Assembly (NCBI GenBank): GCA_902495595.1
Contig: CABUXV010000020.1
Span: 1-33,303 of the forward strand
Length of the DNA: 33,303 bases
Direction: 5' to 3'
Source: an uncultured Eubacterium sp.
Lineage (GTDB): Bacteria; Bacillota; Clostridia; Peptostreptococcales; Anaerovoracaceae
A program made the translations under genes and the position numbers. Within the stretch, counting starts at the first letter, position 1. Each line of letters opens with the position of its first letter. The notes under the pieces are model-generated. The model did not search any database, was not told where the DNA came from, and saw only the letters and a list, made by a program, of their open reading frames with translations. Below, piece after piece: positions 16,291 through 25,057 of the stretch.

Positions 16291-19200
16291 AAAAATAGAA
16301 ATGCATGGATTCAAGTCTTTTGCCGAACCTGTTACAATAGAATTCAGTGATGGGATAACATGTATAGTAGGTCCTAACGGAAGCGGAAAAAGCAATATAA
16401 GCGATGCAATAAGATGGGTTCTTGGAGAGCAAAGTCCTAAAATGCTCAGAGGCGGAAAGATGGAAGAAATAATATTTTCCGGTACTTCGAGCAGGAAATC
16501 CAGAGGCATGGCAGAGGTAACACTTGTAATAGACAATTCGGATGAAAGTCTCCCTATTGATTATAAGGAGGTTGCCATAACAAGAAGAATGTTCAGGTCA
16601 GGCGAAAGCGAATATCATATAAACGGCAGCCAGTGCAGATTGCGAGATATACGTGAGCTTATAATGGATACGGGAATAGGAGTCGACGGGTATTCCATTA
16701 TAGGTCAGGGAAAAATTTCAGATATATTGAGCAATAAGACCGAAAGCAGACGGGAAATATTTGAAGAAGCCGCAGGCATTGTAATGTACAGAGCCAAAAA
16801 GGCTGAATCTGAGAGGAAACTTGAGTCCACCAGCGCAAATATGGACAGGGTGCAGGATATTATAGGCGAAATAGAAAGCCGTATAGGCGGACTTAAGGAA
16901 GAGAGCGTTAAGGCAAAGGAATACTTAAAGCTAAAAAAACTGTATCGGGAGCTTGAAGTAAATATTATACTTAAAAATATAGAAAATATAGAAAGTAAAA
17001 ACGAATACATAAAAGACGATATAGCAGAACTCAAGGGTAAAATAGATGAACTTAAAGATATCAAGGTTTCTCTTGAAGCGCAGGTTTCACAGAATAATGA
17101 AAGAAACCGGGTTTTAGAATCCATATTAAAAGAAACTCAGGAGTCTTTGATTAATACAATAGCTGAACTTAATGAAACGGTGAATAAAGGGGAGCTTGAC
17201 AAAGAGAGGCTCTCGGCGATATCTGACAATACAGTAAGGCTGGAGGATGAAATAAAGCAGCTTAGACAAAAACTGAATTCGGAAGAAAAAAATCGTGAAG
17301 AACTGGATGCTCGCGATAAGGAAACTGATGAACGGCTGGAAGAACTCAGGCGTAACTTGGAAGAAAAACAGCATATTTACAGTGAAATGTCAGAGGAGAT
17401 GGCAGCTCTTATGGCCAAAGCTGATAAATATAAAAATGATATATTTGAGATATCAAGCTCCATTAGTTCTGATAAAGCTGAAATCAGAAGCCTTCAGGTT
17501 TTGCAGGAAACTTTGGAGAAACGAAGGGAAACATTGATTTCCGAAAAGCATACGGGAGCCGGCAGCAACAAAGAAAGCCTGGATAGATTTAATAACATAA
17601 AAAACGAAAAGCAAAGAATTAATCAGCTTTTGGAGAGTGCAAAGGAAAGTTTTTCCGAGAAGACTTTATATTTTAATAAAGCTCGTGCAGATGAAGAGGA
17701 GATTTCAAAAAAATTTGAGGAAATAAGATTTTCGTTAAGTCAGCTTTCTGCAAGAAAACGAACTATAGAGGAAATGGAAAGCAATTACGAGGGTTACAGC
17801 TATGCTGTGAAACATGTTATGAAAGCCGGTCTTAAAGGCATTCATGGTGTTGTGGCTGACCTGATAAAAGTTCCCGGCGGATATGAAACAGCAATAGAGA
17901 CAGCCATGGGAGCAGCGCTTCAAAATATAGTATGTGAGGATGATGACAGCGCTAAAAGCGCCATAAGATATTTGAAGATAAATAAAGCCGGACGTATGAC
18001 ATTTCTGCCTGTAAGCTCCATAAAGGGGAGAAGCAGCTATGATAATAAAATAAAAGCTGAAAAAGGATTCATAGGCTTTGGTCCTAATTGCATTGATTTT
18101 GACAGGAAGTATGTAAATATTATCGAATACCTTTTGGGCAGAGTAGTTCTTGTAGACAACATGGATAATGCTGTGAAAATGTCCAAGAAAAGCAATGGAT
18201 TCAGGTATGTGACTCTTGACGGGGAAGTTATAAATGCAGGAGGCGCTATAACAGGAGGAAAGTATAAAAATAAAACTGCCAATATCCTTGACAGAAAAGC
18301 GGAAATATCGAATCTGGAAAAGCAAATAAGTGAAAACTCAAGGATAAGGGATGAGCTTGGAAAAAGGCTTGAATCACTCAGAAGCAGTATAGGAGAATAC
18401 GATACGGAATTAAAATCCGTTCAGCAGCAGATACGTGAGTATGAGATAGCTCTTTTAGAAAAAAACAACGAACTTAACCTTACGGAAAATCTTTTAAAAG
18501 ATATTAAAAACAATACTCAGAGACTTGAAAAAGAACTTAGCAGTATTGACGAAGAAAAGAAGACTTCCTTTGAAATGATAGATGTTATCAAGACGAGAAT
18601 GGATAAAGGCCGTTTGTCAATGGAAGAAGCTGAACTTTTAAGTGAAGAGAGTATAGAAAAATATAATGCTAAAAAAGAAATCTTTGATAAAATAAGCGAA
18701 GAGATAACGAAGGCAAGAATAACGCTGAACAGCTGTGAACAAGATAAATCTCATGCTCTTTTAATGAAAAAGCGTATAGATGATTCCATAAAAGAAATGC
18801 GGGAACAGATTGAGCATAAGAAGGATGAAGTAGCGGCACTTGATGAAGAGAGAGATAAAATCATCCATGAAAACGGAAAAGTTTTGATTGCTGAGTTAAG
18901 CGGAAAAAAGGAAAGGCTGGAAGCATATCTGGCAGAGCTTAACGAAGAAAAAGCAGGATTATCCAGAGATTTAATTAAGACAAATGAAGAAAAAGAGGCG
19001 CTGTCGGATAACCTGGAGAAACTTCACAATCAAAAATATGAATTTGAAATAAAGAACACAAAAAATGAAACCCAGCTGGAGACATATAAAAATAGGCTAT
19101 GGGAGGATTTTGAAATATCGTATATACAAGCTATGGAATTTAAAAACGATGATTTTGTAATGTCTTCCGCCGTAAGAGAAAACAAGCAGATAAAAGCCAA

Positions 19201-19816
19201 GATAAAGGAATTGGGAGATGTTAATGTAGGTGCCATAGAAGAGTACGATATTGTAAAGGAAAGATATGATTTTCTGACAGGACATAAAGCCGATATTCAG
19301 GAATCGGTAGACAGCCTGAATAGTATAATCAGCGATATGGACAGAACCATAAAGGAAAAATTCAAGGAAAGTTTTGATAAGATAGTCGTAAATTTTGAGG
19401 AAAAGTTTCAAGAGCTGTTTGGCGGGGGACATGCAGAACTAAGGCTTTCGGATGAGTCGAATCCGTTGGAATCCAGTATAGATATTGTAGCCCAGCCGCC
19501 GGGAAAGAAGCTTCAGAACATAAATCTTCTGTCAGGAGGGGAGAAAACTCTTACGGCGATAGCCCTGATGTTTGCCGTTTTAAAAGTAAAACCGACGCCT
19601 TTCTGCATACTTGACGAGGTGGAGGCGGCGCTGGATGATGCCAATATTGACAGATTTATAAACTGTCTGAGAAAGCTTTCCGGAATACAGTTTGCGCTTG
19701 TCACCCATCAGAAAGCGACCATGGAGCATGCGGATATACTTTATGGAGTGACAATGCCTGAAAAGGGTGTGTCCAAGGTATTATCCCTTAATATGAATGA
19801 TGATTTTGATATTTAA
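16280..19816 (+). CDS. smc: Chromosome segregation ATPase SMC
   Basis: SMC ATPase that compacts and segregates the chromosome with ScpA/ScpB. 1178 residues, full length: Walker A GPNGSGKSN (31-39, K37), Q-loop region, N-terminal coiled coil (about 165-500), hinge (about 505-680; EGYSYAVKHVMKAG through GGAITGGKY), returning coiled coil to about 1010, and the C-terminal head with LSGGEKTLTA, Walker B CILDEVEAALDDAN and THQKATM. It overlaps rnc by 11 bases, with AAAGGG upstream inside rnc. Confidence 0.98.
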   Translation: MYFKKIEMHGFKSFAEPVTIEFSDGITCIVGPNGSGKSNISDAIRWVLGEQSPKMLRGGKMEEIIFSGTSSRKSRGMAEVTLVIDNSDESLPIDYKEVAITRRMFRSGESEYHINGSQCRLRDIRELIMDTGIGVDGYSIIGQGKISDILSNKTESRREIFEEAAGIVMYRAKKAESERKLESTSANMDRVQDIIGEIESRIGGLKEESVKAKEYLKLKKLYRELEVNIILKNIENIESKNEYIKDDIAELKGKIDELKDIKVSLEAQVSQNNERNRVLESILKETQESLINTIAELNETVNKGELDKERLSAISDNTVRLEDEIKQLRQKLNSEEKNREELDARDKETDERLEELRRNLEEKQHIYSEMSEEMAALMAKADKYKNDIFEISSSISSDKAEIRSLQVLQETLEKRRETLISEKHTGAGSNKESLDRFNNIKNEKQRINQLLESAKESFSEKTLYFNKARADEEEISKKFEEIRFSLSQLSARKRTIEEMESNYEGYSYAVKHVMKAGLKGIHGVVADLIKVPGGYETAIETAMGAALQNIVCEDDDSAKSAIRYLKINKAGRMTFLPVSSIKGRSSYDNKIKAEKGFIGFGPNCIDFDRKYVNIIEYLLGRVVLVDNMDNAVKMSKKSNGFRYVTLDGEVINAGGAITGGKYKNKTANILDRKAEISNLEKQISENSRIRDELGKRLESLRSSIGEYDTELKSVQQQIREYEIALLEKNNELNLTENLLKDIKNNTQRLEKELSSIDEEKKTSFEMIDVIKTRMDKGRLSMEEAELLSEESIEKYNAKKEIFDKISEEITKARITLNSCEQDKSHALLMKKRIDDSIKEMREQIEHKKDEVAALDEERDKIIHENGKVLIAELSGKKERLEAYLAELNEEKAGLSRDLIKTNEEKEALSDNLEKLHNQKYEFEIKNTKNETQLETYKNRLWEDFEISYIQAMEFKNDDFVMSSAVRENKQIKAKIKELGDVNVGAIEEYDIVKERYDFLTGHKADIQESVDSLNSIISDMDRTIKEKFKESFDKIVVNFEEKFQELFGGGHAELRLSDESNPLESSIDIVAQPPGKKLQNINLLSGGEKTLTAIALMFAVLKVKPTPFCILDEVEAALDDANIDRFINCLRKLSGIQFALVTHQKATMEHADILYGVTMPEKGVSKVLSLNMNDDFDI

Positions 19817-19832
19817 TAAGGAGAAACAATAG

Positions 19833-20729
19833 ATGTTTAGAGAGGAAAAAAAGTCTTTTTTCGGAAAGCTGTCTCAGCGTATAGGAGATGCTTTGGCCGG
19901 AAAGGCGACAATAGATGATGATTTTCTTGATGAACTTGAGGAAATTCTTATAACCTCGGATATAGGTATGGAAACTACCATGAATATAGTTGAGACTTTG
20001 AGAGCAGAAGTAAAAAGCAATAATCTTACAAAGCCGGAGGTAATAAAGATAAGGCTGGCTAAGATAATAGCAAGTCTTATAAATAAAAAGGAAGGCCATG
20101 AGCTTTGCAGCAAAACACCTCTTGTAATACTCATGATAGGAATAAACGGAGGCGGAAAAACTACATCTATAGGAAAGATAGCCTACAAGCTTAAAAGCGA
20201 AGGAAAATCTGTAATGCTTGCAGCAGCCGATACTTTCAGAGCCGCCGCGGCAGAGCAGCTTTCAATATGGGGGGACAGAGTAGGCGTAAATGTGATAAAA
20301 CATAAAGAGGGAGCAGACCCGTCCGCTGTTATATACGATGCAATTCAATCTGCAAAAGCCAAGAATATAGATGTGCTTATATGCGATACTGCCGGAAGAC
20401 TTCAAAATAAGAAAAATCTTATGGACGAACTGAACAAGATGAATAAAGTTATAGGCAGGGAGTTTCCCGAGGCATCAAGGGAGAATCTTCTGGTTTTGGA
20501 TGCCACTACAGGTAAAAATGCTGTGTCACAGGTAAAAGAATTCGGCGATGCGGCGGATATCACAGGCATAGTGCTTACTAAACTTGACGGTACGGCGAAA
20601 GGCGGTATAGTGGTAACCATAGCTGATGAATTTGATATGCCTGTAAAATTTATAGGAGTTGGAGAAGGAATAGAGGATTTGAAAGAATTCAATCCTGTTG
20701 AATTTGCGGAAGGAATATTTAATGAGTAA
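19833..20729 (+). CDS. ftsY: Signal recognition particle receptor FtsY
   Basis: SRP-receptor GTPase that docks ribosome-nascent-chain complexes at the membrane. 298 residues: N domain (about 1-95), then G domain with GINGGGKTTS (G1; the residue usually Val or Asn before GK is Gly here), ADTFRAAA, DTAGR, TKLDGTAKGG and GVGEGIEDL. The acidic A domain of Gram-negatives is absent, as is normal in this group. AAGGAG precedes the ATG. The last eight bases overlap der. Confidence 0.97.
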   Translation: MFREEKKSFFGKLSQRIGDALAGKATIDDDFLDELEEILITSDIGMETTMNIVETLRAEVKSNNLTKPEVIKIRLAKIIASLINKKEGHELCSKTPLVILMIGINGGGKTTSIGKIAYKLKSEGKSVMLAAADTFRAAAAEQLSIWGDRVGVNVIKHKEGADPSAVIYDAIQSAKAKNIDVLICDTAGRLQNKKNLMDELNKMNKVIGREFPEASRENLLVLDATTGKNAVSQVKEFGDAADITGIVLTKLDGTAKGGIVVTIADEFDMPVKFIGVGEGIEDLKEFNPVEFAEGIFNE

Positions 20730-22047
20730 ACCTTTAGTGGCTGTTGTAGGACGGCCGAATGTGGGAAAATCTACATTTTTTAATAAAGTTGTGGGAAGAA
20801 GAGTATCGATAGTAGAAGATACGCCTGGAGTTACCAGAGACAGAATATATGCGGAATCAGAATGGTCGGGTGTACATTTTGCACTGATAGATACAGGAGG
20901 AATAGAACCTGACAGCAAGGATATCATACTGTCACAGATGAGACAGCAGGCAGAAATGGCCATGGATACGTCAGATGTTATATTATTTATGGTTGACGGA
21001 AAAGAGGGCGTTACCGCTTCAGACAGAGAAGTGGCTTCCATGCTTATGAAGACAGGCAAGGAAGTGGTGCTTGCTGTAAATAAAATCGACGGATCAAATC
21101 TTCCTGATGACTTTTATGATTTTTATGAACTTGGAATGGGGGAACCTGTTCCGATTTCGGCAGCAAATATGCTTAATCTTGGAGACCTGCTTGACAGAAT
21201 AATAGAAAGTTTTCCTGAGGGAGCCGGTACGGAAGAAGAGGAAAATATAAAAATAGCCATGATAGGCAAGCCCAATGTGGGAAAATCTTCTCTTGTAAAT
21301 AAACTGCTGGGGGAAAAGAGGGTCATAGTATCGCCTATAGCAGGAACGACGAGGGACTCCATCGATACACCTTTTGAAAAGGACGGAGAGCAGTATGTTC
21401 TTATCGATACGGCGGGAATCAGAAGAAAGAGCAAAGTTAACGAAGACATAGAAAAGTTCAGCGTAATAAGGGCTGTAGCAGCTATAGAAAGATGCGACGT
21501 ATGCCTTTTGATGATTGACGCTCAGGAAGGAATTACGGAACAGGATAAGAAAATCGCGGGAATAGCCCATGAAGCCGGCAAGGGTATTATAGTTGTGGTT
21601 AATAAGTGGGATTTACTTGAAAAAGACAACAATACTATGAACAATTTCAAAAAAGAAATCGCCAGAGAGCTTACCTTTATGTCATATGCACCATCAGTGT
21701 TTATTTCTGCGCTTACAGGACAGAGAGTAGACAGTGTAATAGATATGGCTAAATATGTGGCGGAAAACAGAGCTATGAGAGTTCCTACAGGTCAGCTCAA
21801 TAATCTTATAACAGATGCAACCATGATGAAGCAGCCACCGTCGGATAAGGGAAAACGACTTAAAATTTATTATGCGGCGCAGGTAGGTGTAAAACCTCCC
21901 CTCTTTTCATTTAAAATAAATTCAAGACCTCTCATGCATTTTTCATATGCCAGATATCTTGAAAATAAAATAAGAGAAGGATTTGGATTCGAGGGGACGT
22001 CATTAAAATTCGTATTCAGAGAAAAGGGAGAAAAAGAAGATGCTTAA
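20722..22047 (+). CDS. der: Ribosome assembly GTPase Der (EngA)
   Basis: Double-GTPase needed for 50S assembly. 441 residues: first G domain (GRPNVGKST, DTGGI, NKID), second G domain (GKPNVGKSS, DTAGIRRKS, NKWD) and a C-terminal KH-like domain with KIYYAAQVGVKPP and FSFKIN. The frame is open eight codons further upstream, but ATG 20722 has AAGGA at good distance and gives the conserved N-terminus MSKPLVAVVGRPN. Overlaps ftsY by eight bases and plsY by eight. Confidence 0.97.
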   Translation: MSKPLVAVVGRPNVGKSTFFNKVVGRRVSIVEDTPGVTRDRIYAESEWSGVHFALIDTGGIEPDSKDIILSQMRQQAEMAMDTSDVILFMVDGKEGVTASDREVASMLMKTGKEVVLAVNKIDGSNLPDDFYDFYELGMGEPVPISAANMLNLGDLLDRIIESFPEGAGTEEEENIKIAMIGKPNVGKSSLVNKLLGEKRVIVSPIAGTTRDSIDTPFEKDGEQYVLIDTAGIRRKSKVNEDIEKFSVIRAVAAIERCDVCLLMIDAQEGITEQDKKIAGIAHEAGKGIIVVVNKWDLLEKDNNTMNNFKKEIARELTFMSYAPSVFISALTGQRVDSVIDMAKYVAENRAMRVPTGQLNNLITDATMMKQPPSDKGKRLKIYYAAQVGVKPPLFSFKINSRPLMHFSYARYLENKIREGFGFEGTSLKFVFREKGEKEDA

Positions 22048-22651
22048 TTTGACAGCGGCTATCATTATAGCTTACCTTTTGGGAAATATATCGCCGTCTA
22101 TACTGATGGCAAGAGCAAGAGGGATAGATATAAAAAAAGAAGGCAGCGGCAATGCAGGTACGACTAATGCTCTGAGGGTAATGGGGAAAAAAGCCGGAGC
22201 GATAACTTTGATTATAGATATACTTAAGGGGACCTCAGCCGTTTTGATTGGAGGCGCTTTAGCAGGAAATACGGGCGCAATGTGGTGTGTAATAGCTGTA
22301 TTTTGCGGACATATATGGCCGGTATTTTTTAAATTTAAAGGAGGAAAAGGAGTGGCTACGGCTTTCGGAGCGCTGCTTGGACTTAATCCGCTTCTTGCGG
22401 TTACAGTACTTGCAATAGTAATAGCTGCTGTTTTGATAAGCAAAAGAATGTCGGTAGGTTCCATACTCGGGGCTGTAAGTTTTCCGTTTATAGCAATTTT
22501 TATGGAACCTGATTTTGTCATTTTCGGAACAGTCCTGGCTCTGATAGTAGTTGTAAAACACAGGGCCAACATAGCCAGAATACTAAGAGGCGAAGAACCG
22601 ATAATGAGTATATTTGAAAAAAAGCAGAATAAACAGGAGGATATTCGATGA
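22040..22651 (+). CDS. plsY: Glycerol-3-phosphate acyltransferase PlsY
   Basis: Integral membrane enzyme that moves the acyl group from acyl-phosphate (made by PlsX) to glycerol-3-phosphate (made by GpsA, next gene), forming lysophosphatidic acid. 203 residues with about five membrane segments. The three conserved loops are present: GNISPSIL with the following region, GSGNAGTTNALR, and KFKGGKGVAT. AAGGGAG precedes the ATG inside der; it shares ATGA with gpsA. Confidence 0.96.
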   Translation: MLNLTAAIIIAYLLGNISPSILMARARGIDIKKEGSGNAGTTNALRVMGKKAGAITLIIDILKGTSAVLIGGALAGNTGAMWCVIAVFCGHIWPVFFKFKGGKGVATAFGALLGLNPLLAVTVLAIVIAAVLISKRMSVGSILGAVSFPFIAIFMEPDFVIFGTVLALIVVVKHRANIARILRGEEPIMSIFEKKQNKQEDIR

Positions 22652-23643
22652 AAACCATAGGTGTTATAGGAGCAGGAAGCTGGGGAACAGCTTTAGCTGC
22701 TGTAGTTGCAGGAAAAGGCAATAAGGTAAGAATATGGGACATAGATGAAAGCCATTTAAAGTCAATGGAGGAAAACCGGGAAAACATCGATTATCTGCCG
22801 GGAGTTCCTTTAGATGATAATATAACAATATCTTATACTACAGAAGAAACGTTAAGAGATGCTGATGTGGTTTTATTTTCTGCTCCGGCTCAGCATTTTA
22901 GGTCCGCCCTGGAATCAGCTAAAGATTATATTAAAAGCGGTTCTCTTATTATCAATGTAGCTAAGGGCATAGAGCAAAAAAGTCTTAAACGCATGTCTGA
23001 AATAGCAGAAGATGTTTTTGATATGAACAGATACGTTGTACTTTCAGGTCCGTCTCATGCTGAGGAAGTAGGCAGAAAACTTCCGACCACTGTAGCGGCG
23101 GCATCTGTAAATCTTAAAGTAGCTGAAGAAGTACAGGATTTATTTATGACTGACAGATTCAGAGTATATACGACTGAGGATGTGGTAGGAGTTGAACTTG
23201 GAGGCGCTCTTAAGAATATAATAGCTTTGGGAGCAGGTGTTTCAGATGGAATGGGTTTTGGAGACAATGCGAAAGCTGCTCTCATGACGAGGGGGCTTGC
23301 GGAAATAACAAGGCTCGGAGTTAAGCTGGGTGCTAAACCTGAAACCTTTGCAGGTCTTACAGGAACAGGAGACCTTATAGTGACCTGTACAAGCATGCAT
23401 TCCAGAAACAGAAGATGCGGTATAATGATAGGAGAAGGTATGAGCCCGCAGGAGGCTACAGATAAGGTCGGTATGGTAGTTGAAGGAATGTTTACAGCAG
23501 AAGCCGCTTATGAACTTGCTAAAAAGGAAAATGTGGAGATGCCTATTACAGAGGCAATATACAAGGCAATAAAAGGAGAGATAAACGCTGCCGAAGCTGT
23601 AGAGCTTTTAATGGGCAGAGATAAGAAACATGAGCAGGGATAA
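22648..23643 (+). CDS. gpsA: Glycerol-3-phosphate dehydrogenase [NAD(P)+]
   Basis: Reduces dihydroxyacetone phosphate to glycerol-3-phosphate for phospholipid synthesis. 331 residues: Rossmann GAGSWGTALA at 8-17, SGPSHAEEV, GGALKNIIALGAG with the catalytic Lys, and LTGTGDLIVTC. AGGAGG precedes the ATG. It overlaps plsY by four bases and miaB by 14. With PlsX and PlsY it supplies the whole first branch of lipid head synthesis from one block. Confidence 0.97.
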   Translation: MKTIGVIGAGSWGTALAAVVAGKGNKVRIWDIDESHLKSMEENRENIDYLPGVPLDDNITISYTTEETLRDADVVLFSAPAQHFRSALESAKDYIKSGSLIINVAKGIEQKSLKRMSEIAEDVFDMNRYVVLSGPSHAEEVGRKLPTTVAAASVNLKVAEEVQDLFMTDRFRVYTTEDVVGVELGGALKNIIALGAGVSDGMGFGDNAKAALMTRGLAEITRLGVKLGAKPETFAGLTGTGDLIVTCTSMHSRNRRCGIMIGEGMSPQEATDKVGMVVEGMFTAEAAYELAKKENVEMPITEAIYKAIKGEINAAEAVELLMGRDKKHEQG

Positions 23644-24988
23644 GATAAATATACTTGATGGAAAAAAATACAATATAATAACTTTCGGGTGCCAAATGAA
23701 TGAGCATGACTCGGAAACCATCTCCGGCATGCTTCAGCAGGAAGGCTGCGAAGAAACATCTGTAAAAGAAGAATCGGATATAACCATTATAAATACATGC
23801 AGTATAAGAGAAAATGCCGATAAAAGATTTTTCGGAACTTTAGGTCAGTTAAAAAAAATAAAGGAAAAAAATCCCGGTTATATGGCATGCGTATGTGGGT
23901 GCATGATGCAGCAGCCGCACATAATAGACGCTATAAAAGAAAAATATCCATGGGTTGATATAATTTTCGGCACACATAATATAGACAGATTTCCCGAGCT
24001 TTTGGAAAAAGCATACATGGATAAAGAATCGGTTTTGGAAGTATTTGAGGATCGCAATGAAATAGTTGAAGGTCTTCCTGCGAAGAGACTTTTTAAACAT
24101 AAATCATTTGTAAACATAATGTATGGATGCAATAATTTCTGCACGTACTGTATAGTTCCCTACACAAGAGGCAGGGAAAAGAGCCGTGCGCCGGAAGATA
24201 TTTTAAACGAAATAAAGAAGCTGGCGGATGATGGTGTTAAGGAAGTGACTTTGCTGGGGCAGAATGTAAATTCATACAGCGGCGTGGATGAAAAAAAGCA
24301 GAAGTGGGATTTTGCGGATTTAATATACAGTATAAATGATATAGACGGAATTGAACGTATAAGATTTATGACGTCTCATCCCAAGGATTTATCCGAAAAA
24401 CTGATAAAGGCATATGTGGATTGTGAGAAGCTATGCAATTACATACATCTTCCCGTTCAGTCAGGCAGCAGCAGTGTTCTTAAGCGTATGAACAGAAAAT
24501 ACGACAGGAAGAAGTATTTGGAACTTGTGGAAAAACTTCGTGAAGCGGTTCCGGATATAACCATAAGTACGGATATAATAGTAGGATTTCCGGGAGAAAG
24601 CGAAGAAGAATTTGAGGATACGCTTAGCCTTGTAAAAGAAGTTAAATATGATTCCGCATTTACATTTTTATATTCAGTAAGAAAGGGAACGCCTGCGGCA
24701 GAATATGATAATCAAATACCGGAAGATATTAAGCATAAGAGATTTGAAAGACTTGTAGAAGCGGTGAATGAAGAAAGCAGGAATAAAAACGCATGTTATA
24801 AAGGAAGAGTGGAAAAAGTTCTTGTTGAAGGTTTCAGCAAGAAAAATGATGATACTCTTACAGGAAGAACAGAGGGATTTAAGCTTGTGGACTTTACAGG
24901 CAGCAAAGAATTTATAGGTAAAATTGCAAATGTGGAAATAACAGAAGGAAAAACTTTTAGTTTAAGTGGAAAGATAATAGAAAAATAA
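23630..24988 (+). CDS. miaB: tRNA-2-methylthio-N6-dimethylallyladenosine synthase MiaB
   Basis: Radical SAM methylthiotransferase that modifies A37 of tRNAs reading U-starting codons. 452 residues: N-terminal domain with auxiliary-cluster cysteines C21 (FGCQMN), C57 (NTCSIRENA) and C91 (CGCMMQ), radical SAM motif CNNFCTYC (C167, C171, C174), and a C-terminal TRAM domain (about 388-450). The NTCSIRENA/GCQMNEHDSE wording separates it from RimO and MtaB. The start overlaps gpsA by 14 bases and its Shine-Dalgarno is weak. Confidence 0.96.
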   Translation: MSRDKINILDGKKYNIITFGCQMNEHDSETISGMLQQEGCEETSVKEESDITIINTCSIRENADKRFFGTLGQLKKIKEKNPGYMACVCGCMMQQPHIIDAIKEKYPWVDIIFGTHNIDRFPELLEKAYMDKESVLEVFEDRNEIVEGLPAKRLFKHKSFVNIMYGCNNFCTYCIVPYTRGREKSRAPEDILNEIKKLADDGVKEVTLLGQNVNSYSGVDEKKQKWDFADLIYSINDIDGIERIRFMTSHPKDLSEKLIKAYVDCEKLCNYIHLPVQSGSSSVLKRMNRKYDRKKYLELVEKLREAVPDITISTDIIVGFPGESEEEFEDTLSLVKEVKYDSAFTFLYSVRKGTPAAEYDNQIPEDIKHKRFERLVEAVNEESRNKNACYKGRVEKVLVEGFSKKNDDTLTGRTEGFKLVDFTGSKEFIGKIANVEITEGKTFSLSGKIIEK

Positions 24989-24999
24989 AGAATAAAATT

Positions 25000-25053
25000 A
25001 AAACCTCCTCAATATAATATATTGATTCACAGTATAGGACATGGGGAGGTTTT
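25000..25053 (+). promoter_or_regulatory. Leader stem enclosing the spoIVA ribosome binding site
   Basis: AAAACCTCC (25000-25008) is perfectly complementary to GGAGGTTTT (25045-25053), which contains the spoIVA Shine-Dalgarno GGGGAGG. The 36-base loop contains a second inverted repeat TCAATAT-AAT-ATATTGA (25009-25025). It starts 11 bases after the miaB stop. It could stop miaB transcription (stem followed by T5ATTTT), hide the spoIVA ribosome binding site in read-through RNA, or both. No convincing sporulation-sigma promoter was identified. Confidence 0.55.
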
Positions 25054-25057
25054 TATT

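Noticed and set aside
22072..22572. 166-residue minus-strand open frame opposite plsY
   Set aside because: Shadow of plsY in reverse; biased composition typical of antisense frames.
24989..25057. Sigma-E-type promoter for spoIVA
   Set aside because: Expected from biology, but no convincing pair of sporulation -35/-10 elements could be seen in this stretch.
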